Shown one piece after another: positions 60,011 to 64,000 of a stretch of DNA of 64,000 nucleotides (positions are counted from its first letter, which is position 1; each line of letters begins with the position of its first letter). Made by a program: the position numbers and the translations under genes. Origin of the DNA: Okeania hirsuta (lineage in GTDB: Bacteria; Cyanobacteriota; Cyanobacteriia; Cyanobacteriales; Microcoleaceae); the NCBI RefSeq assembly GCF_003838195.1, contig NZ_RCBY01000001.1, positions 1 to 64,000 of the forward strand. Direction: 5' to 3'. The notes below the pieces were generated by a model that did not search any database, had not been told where the DNA came from, and saw nothing but the letters and a program-made list of their open reading frames with translations.

Positions 60011-60047
60011 TGCGTAATTCTGAGGTCTCCTCAGAATGTAAGACGCA
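60011..60047. repeat. GAGG-core hairpin repeat, copy in transposase
   Basis: Inner hairpin ATTCTGAGG-TCT-CCTCAGAAT (60017-60037), outer arms TGCGT (60011-60015) and ACGCA (60043-60047). The homologous transposase at 63190 goes directly from GATAAAAAA to GTCAAACTATT, so this is an insert of about 50 bp. Confidence 0.8.
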
Positions 60048-60845
60048 CTCAAGACAGTCAAACTATTCTGGGTAATTGTTTCTACCAACAAGACAGAATA
60101 TATTGCTACTAATGACCTGAGCAAATGCAGTAAAGATGATGTAGAATTTGAATCTCAAACCAGATGGAAAGTTGAAGATATCAATGGAGAAATTAAGCAA
60201 TTAACAGGTCTATGCTCCTGTCAATGTCGTCTGAGAAAAATTCAAATAAATCATATTACTTGTGGAATGTTAGTCTGGAATTTTTGAAAAAGATTAGCAG
60301 TAACAATAGGAAAAACTATTTACGAAGTCAAACATGAATTACTCTGCTGATTATCTGCTCCAAGAACTGAAGAAACCCACAATCAAATTCAGAGCGGTTT
60401 TTATTTGATAGGTATTTTTTGACTCTTGTTTTGATCATGATACTTTTCTTGAGGCGTTAGCGGAGCTTTGCTGAGGCAATCGCTCTCTATTTTGCAGCGT
60501 TGGCGGAGGGAGCAAGTGCGGCAGCTATATCGCTCTACATTACCATACGCTATATATGGTGTCTTTGCGTAAGTCCTGGATGTATTCAAGACAAAAGCTC
60601 AAAAAACTGGGTTTAGAGAGTATATAGGAGGGTGATTAGGGGAAAGCCAGAGAAAAAACTTGTCTCAAATTGCCAACAACACTGTAGGTCTGTCATACCA
60701 CAAATTACGGCATTTTTTAGTTCGAGCAAATTAGTCCGTAGATGCTGGTATGGGAGCGTCGTCTTCAAGTAATGTGGGAATGTCGTCAAACAAAACCTTC
60801 TCGTTCCCGCAGCTTTAATTATAGACGATTCAGGCCACAGGAAAA

Positions 60846-60890
60846 GCGCACCGCCTGCGCCGAGGTTTCCTCGGCGTAAAGACGGAGCAA
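60846..60890. repeat. GAGG-core hairpin repeat, in-frame insertion in transposase copy 2
   Basis: Inner hairpin CGCCGAGG-TTT-CCTCGGCG (60858-60876), short outer CCG/CGG pair. In the transposase frame it adds APPAPRFPRRKDGA between GHRKS and RSGNLTAG without breaking the frame. Confidence 0.8.
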
Positions 60891-61232
60891 GAAGTGGTAA
60901 TTTAACTGCAGGAGTAGGGCGGCAATATATAGGAGAAATAGGAAAAACAGATCATGGTGTAGTTGTGGTTACCACTCATCTTGATGATGGAGTCAAAAGT
61001 CTACCTTTAGATATAGCTTTAGATCAAAAAGCGGATTCTTTACCTTGAGGAAAAAAAGACCCAGAATTTGTGAAGAAACCAGACTTAGCAATGTCTCTAG
61101 TTGACCAATGTTTGTCAGCGAGGACATCGGCCAGAAATTGTGTTAATTGATGGGGGATATGGTAACAATACATCATGTTTGAATCAACTAGAAAAAAGAA
61201 ATTTAACTTATATAGGAGGATTAGCTAAAAAT

Positions 61233-61257
61233 CGTTTGCGTAGCATTCCGTAGGAAA
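61233..61257. repeat. Small dispersed repeat in transposase copy 2
   Basis: CGTTTGCGTAGCATTCCGTA then GGAAA, reverse orientation of the family. It directly follows GGLAKNR, the same place as in copy 1, and supplies an in-frame TAG. Confidence 0.75.
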
Positions 61258-61872
61258 AAGTAATCATCAAAAAACAGGATGAAATTCTAGAAGAAATTAG
61301 ATTAGACCAGCTAGCTGAAAGTATATCCCCACAAGGCTTTAATTTAGTTCAACTAAGCACAAAAAAGAAAGAAGAAGTTTGGGTAGCCACATGAGAAGTA
61401 CAACTATCTAGGATGTCAGGTCAAAAAACTATAGCTATCGTGATCAATGCTAAAAGTTTTTCTGAGGCCACTGCTCTTAACTATTAGATCACTAATATAG
61501 AACACAAATATATAAGTCCAGAGTGGATGTATTCTACTTATCAAAAGAGAAATTGGGTGGAAGTTTTCGTGATTAGAAGCCAAAGGATGGTGAGGACTAA
61601 GAGAATATCAAGTCAGAGATAAAATCAGCCTCAAAAGGCATTTTATTTTAGTCTGATCGTGCTTATACATTTATGATCTGGCATCAGTTAACAGGAGGTA
61701 TAAGAAGGCGTTGGGCTAACAAACCATTAAATACCTTTACTGATACTTGAGAAGCATTTCGTACAGCAATATCTGATCGTTTTGTTGAGTGGTTAGATGA
61801 AAACATCGACGTATTTACCGCTGATCAAGAGAGTTTGGGGTTTGTTTGGGCTTGAAATTTGCTAAAGTCCCG

Positions 61873-62298
61873 CTATAAAATTCCTGGTACTTCTCAAATC
61901 TATATTGCCCCTCAACTCCTAACAGAAGCTCAACCAGAATATGATTGGGATGAAAGCAATAATTTGATATTACGTTACACTTACGAATTTATGCCCAAAG
62001 GAATTATTACTCAGTTTATTGTGGCGATGCACGAGGATATTGAGGAGCAAAAATATGTATGGAAAAGCGGAGTCATTCTCAAGAAAAATCAAACCAGAGC
62101 AGAAGTGATTGAATATTACGGTAAGAGAGAAATAAAAATTAGAATTTCTGGGCAGCAAAAACGGGATTTAATCACTATTGTTATTCACGAATTGGATAAA
62201 ATTCATAGTTCCTACAATAATCGACTCAAATATAATAAATTAATTCCTTGTAATTGTTCAGCTTGCAAAAATACTCAGAATCCTTATTTCTACAACTT
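61873..62298 (+). pseudogene. ROCO protein, middle segment (COR)
   Basis: Continues the ROCO frame after the 4.2-kb insertion: KIPGTSQIYIAPQLLTEAQP, YDWDESNNLILRYTYEFMPK, GIITQFIVAMHEDIEEQKYV, NQTRAEVIEYYGKREIKIRI, VIHELDKIHSSYNNRLKYNK, LIPCNCSACKNTQNPYFYNF. This is the second half of the COR domain plus a CxCxxC cluster. From 61877 the codons are in register with 57647 once one CTAT is removed. No stop in this segment. It is cut again at 62298 by another IS. Confidence 0.88.
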
Positions 62299-63667
62299 CA
62301 GGACTTACGCAAAGGCACTATATATAGTGTTAAGCCTTAAGGTTATTTCTACATTGGTATTCCTGACTAAGTTCCCCTTAGCGATCGCCTAAACAAAATT
62401 CGTGAGGGGCGAAAGACACGCTAATATAGTTTATTTTTCCTCTATGTAGATGTTGCTAATTGTCAATAAACTTGGCCAAAATACTCTAATTATTATAGAA
62501 TAATACTGTTGTTGATTTGAGCTAACTACATGAATTTTAACTATATTGATTATTGTCAGTATTTACTCAATTCTCATACGAATTATACCATTACAAATTT
62601 AGCAAATCACCTAGAAAACGTTAGCCATGACACGATAAATCGTTATCTGAAAACCGAAAATTTTGATGACCAAAATTTATGGGGAAATGTTAAAGATGAA
62701 ATTGTAACTAACACAGAAGGCTATTTAATATTTGATCATACAGTTCTTAATAAAGAACATAGTAATAAAATTGAGTTAGTCCGCCGACAGTATAGTGGTA
62801 ATAACCATAGTGTAATTCGTGGTATAGGGATAGTAAATTGTATATATTTTAATCCAGAAGCCGAAGAGTTTTGGCTGATAGATTATCGAATTTATGACCC
62901 GGATACTAATAAAAAAAGCGTGCGGAGATCATGTAGAAGAAATGATTTTTTCTGTGGTAGGTCATAAAAAACTACCGTTTAAGACTGTATTAATGGATAG
63001 TTGGTATGCCACACAAAGATTAATGGCATTGATAGACAATTTAGGAAAAATATATTATTGTCCCTTAAAAATAAATCGCTTAGTAGATGATACTGGTGGT
63101 GTAGAAAAATATAAAAATATAGGAAAGTTAAGTTGGAATGAATCCGAAAAAACATCAGGTAAAATAATTAAATTTAAAGGGTTTCCAAGAGATAAAAAAG
63201 TCAAACTATTCTGGGCAACTGTTTCGACCAACAGGACAGAATATATTGCAACTAATGACTTAGCTCAATATTCAGTAGATGCTGTAGAGTTTGAGTCTCA
63301 AACTAGATGGAAAATTGAAGAATTTCACAGATAAATTAAGCAGTTAACAGGTGTTGAATTTTGTCAATGTCGTCTTAGGCAAATTCAAAAAAATCACATA
63401 GCTTGTGCTATGTTAGTCTGGAATTTCTTAAAAAGATTAGCAGTAAAAATAGGAAAAACTATCTATAGAGTCAAACATGATTTACTATCAGATTATCTGC
63501 TCCAAGAGCTGAAAAAGCCTACAATAAAATTCAGGGCTATTTTTATTTGATAGGTATTTTTTTCTCTTGCTTTAAGAATGGCAGAAATATTTAGGCGATC
63601 GCTTGAAAATTTATAGCGATCGCCTAAATTAGTAGACGCTATATATAGTGCCCTTGCGTAAGTCCTG
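62299..63667 (+). mobile_element. Insertion sequence with CAGGACTTACGC ends
   Basis: 1,369 bp; inverted repeats CAGGACTTACGCAA(A/G)GGCA and CTATATATAG (about 29 bp), flanked by the 5-bp duplication AACTT (62294-62298, 63668-63672). Removing it rejoins the ROCO frame as YFYNF-RELKERINYRK. It contains one transposase gene with two lesions. Confidence 0.93.
62530..63550 (+). pseudogene. DDE transposase of the CAGGACTTACGC-ended IS, copy 2, two lesions
   Basis: MNFNYIDYCQYLLNSHTNYT ... EGYLIFDHTVLNKEHSNKIE (first DDE acid), LVRRQYSGNNHSVIRGIGIV, FKTVLMDSWYATQRLMALID (second), LFWATVSTNRTEYIATNDLA, RWKIEEFHR, then QLTGVEFCQCRLRQIQKNHI to the end at 63550. A one-base gain in an A-run near 62910 shifts the frame (compared with the copy at about 59710), and TAA 63332-63334 stands where glutamate is expected (EFHR-E-IKQLTG). 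This is the least decayed copy here. Confidence 0.87.
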
Positions 63668-64000
63668 AACTTTAGGGAATTAAAAGAACGAATTAATTAT
63701 CGCAAATACACTACTGAGTGCGGTAAACCTCCCTATCATACAGTTGAGGTATTAAGTTTAATTGATGATGTAATAGACAAAGATAGGAGTAGGAATTTTT
63801 TAAACCCTAAAGATTCTACAAACTATACAATAAATAATCATACTGACTCAGTAATAAATATTAATGAAAATGATGTTATTGGCAATCAAACTATAGCTGA
63901 AAAACTTGTCAATGACCAAAGCCAGAAAATTGAAAATAAAAATGGAAATGTTGTGGGAAATGTATTGGGTGATGAGAGTAAGATTGCAGCTAAAGTAACA
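63668..64000 (+). pseudogene. ROCO protein, 3' segment (runs off the window)
   Basis: Resumes in frame at 63673 after removal of the IS and one AACTT. It reads RELKERINYRKYTTECGKPP, YHTVEVLSLIDDVIDKDRSR, then a polar, Asn-rich region (TNYTINNHTDSVININENDV) ending NVVGNVLGDESKIAAKVT at the window edge with no stop. The last part resembles the linker that precedes C-terminal effector or helical tails in large cyanobacterial signalling proteins. What follows is outside the window. Confidence 0.85.

Larger units (their letters stand above)
59314..60408 (+). pseudogene. DDE transposase of the CAGGACTTACGC-ended IS, copy 1, broken
   Basis: Starts MNFNYIDDCQYLLNSHTNYT and ends near IKFRAVFI (TGA 60406-60408). 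It aligns with 62530-63550. Damage: an SDR at 59451 that adds about nine residues in frame (LSFLQNAAQ), a frame change near 59620, TGA at 59870-59872, a hairpin repeat insert at 60007-60056, and TGA near 60287. It lies inside the second-level element. Confidence 0.85.
57829..60578 (+). mobile_element. Second-level IS inside the IS701-like transposase
   Basis: Ends CAGGACTTACGCAA / TTGCGTAAGTCCTG, flanked by the 5-bp duplication GATGT (57824-57828, 60579-60583). The surrounding transposase rejoins across it (MPPCFHRW ... QKTGFREYIGG). Same family as 62299-63667, but here the inverted repeats extend to about 140 bp and contain AGCTGCCGCACTTGCTCC and CAGCAAAGCTCCGCTAACGC. It carries a dead transposase (59314-60408) and a third-level IS. 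Confidence 0.9.
60584..61856 (+). pseudogene. IS701-like transposase, copy 2 (3' part), broken
   Basis: The first residues lie at 57755-57823 (MPPCFHRWCV...), before the nested IS. This part continues QKTGFREYIGG, IIDDSGHRKS, GNLTAGVGRQYIGEIGKTDH, GVVVVTTHLDDGVKSLPLDI, and VLIDGGYGNNTS-like and YIGGLAKNR blocks. It ends WLDENIDVFTADQESLGFVW then A (stop TGA 61854-61856). Many stops. It carries the same two small-repeat insertions as copy 1. Confidence 0.82.
57648..61872 (+). mobile_element. IS701-like insertion, copy 2, carrying two nested IS
   Basis: Outermost of a three-level nest. Ends CGGGACTTTAG (57648-57658) and CTAAAGTCCCG (61862-61872) are exact inverted repeats. CTAT flanks both sides (57644-57647, 61873-61876), and removing the insert plus one CTAT restores the ROCO frame (KLCYKIPGT). 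Its transposase is split by the IS at 57829-60578. Ends differ from those of copy 1 (53587-55431) although the transposases are homologous. Confidence 0.9.

Noticed and set aside
62893-62967. Programmed frameshifting in the transposase at an A-run
   Set aside because: The homologous copy at about 59710 has one base fewer and reads through in one frame there. A later TAA also breaks this copy, so mutation is the simpler reading.

Overview
This window looks like a filamentous cyanobacterium with an AT-rich genome of low coding density, most like the Trichodesmium/Okeania/Hydrocoleum group of Microcoleaceae. The assignment is inferred from HIP1 octamers (GCGATCGC), cyanobacteria-type genes (a PatD-like protein, a DUF4079 protein, a PEP-CTERM remnant), heptamer tandem repeats of the GGAGACA and GGGAGTA types, and many decaying insertion sequences. 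No rRNA, tRNA or CRISPR array was recognised.

Layout. 0-3.3 kb: two neighbouring broken genes (methyltransferase, PaaK/CapK-like ligase), each with one in-frame stop, then a repeat-filled spacer. 3.4-11.4 kb: exported FAD oxidoreductase, an Amt-type ammonium transporter with a long cytosolic tail followed after 10 bp by a small GTPase, a DUF4079-DM13 membrane protein and a TPR membrane protein. 11.7-16.6 kb: PEP-CTERM remnant, a dead IS5-type element, a Ser/Thr kinase fused to a periplasmic-binding domain, and small gene relics. 16.6-25.7 kb: a minus-strand cell-surface glycan cluster (DegT aminotransferase, GT21 glycosyltransferase, GT61 and methyltransferase remnants, sulfotransferase with a giant coiled coil). 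25.7-39 kb: dead TnpB, TPR protein, aldehyde dehydrogenase, RelA/SpoT, PatD-like protein, zinc-ribbon protein, duplicated ABC ATPase. 39-52.5 kb: intact TnpB beside a nitroreductase fragment, then mostly housekeeping genes (glyA, WecA/TagO-like, cinA, a small ORF, aroQ, a degenerate ADP-ribosylglycohydrolase-like gene, pgpH-like, radC). 52.5-64 kb: a transposon graveyard centred on one large LRR-Roc-COR (ROCO) gene.

The most striking region is 55.8-64 kb. One ROCO gene can be reassembled in frame from three pieces after removing two insertions whose terminal inverted repeats and target duplications are readable. The first insertion is itself a three-level nest: an IS701-like element holds a second IS, which holds an IS5-like IS. 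Elsewhere, intergenic DNA is built from several families of miniature elements with readable ends (one nested inside another, one inside a dead transposase). There are also tiny hairpin repeats with a conserved core and varying but still complementary stems that land inside genes, sometimes in frame.

Likely working units are Amt plus GTPase (co-transcribed), the PatD-like gene plus zinc-ribbon gene, the ADP-ribosylglycohydrolase-like gene plus pgpH, and the surface-glycan cluster. The unusually high number of single-stop or single-frameshift genes suggests recent relaxed selection, though assembly or sequencing error cannot be excluded from sequence alone.
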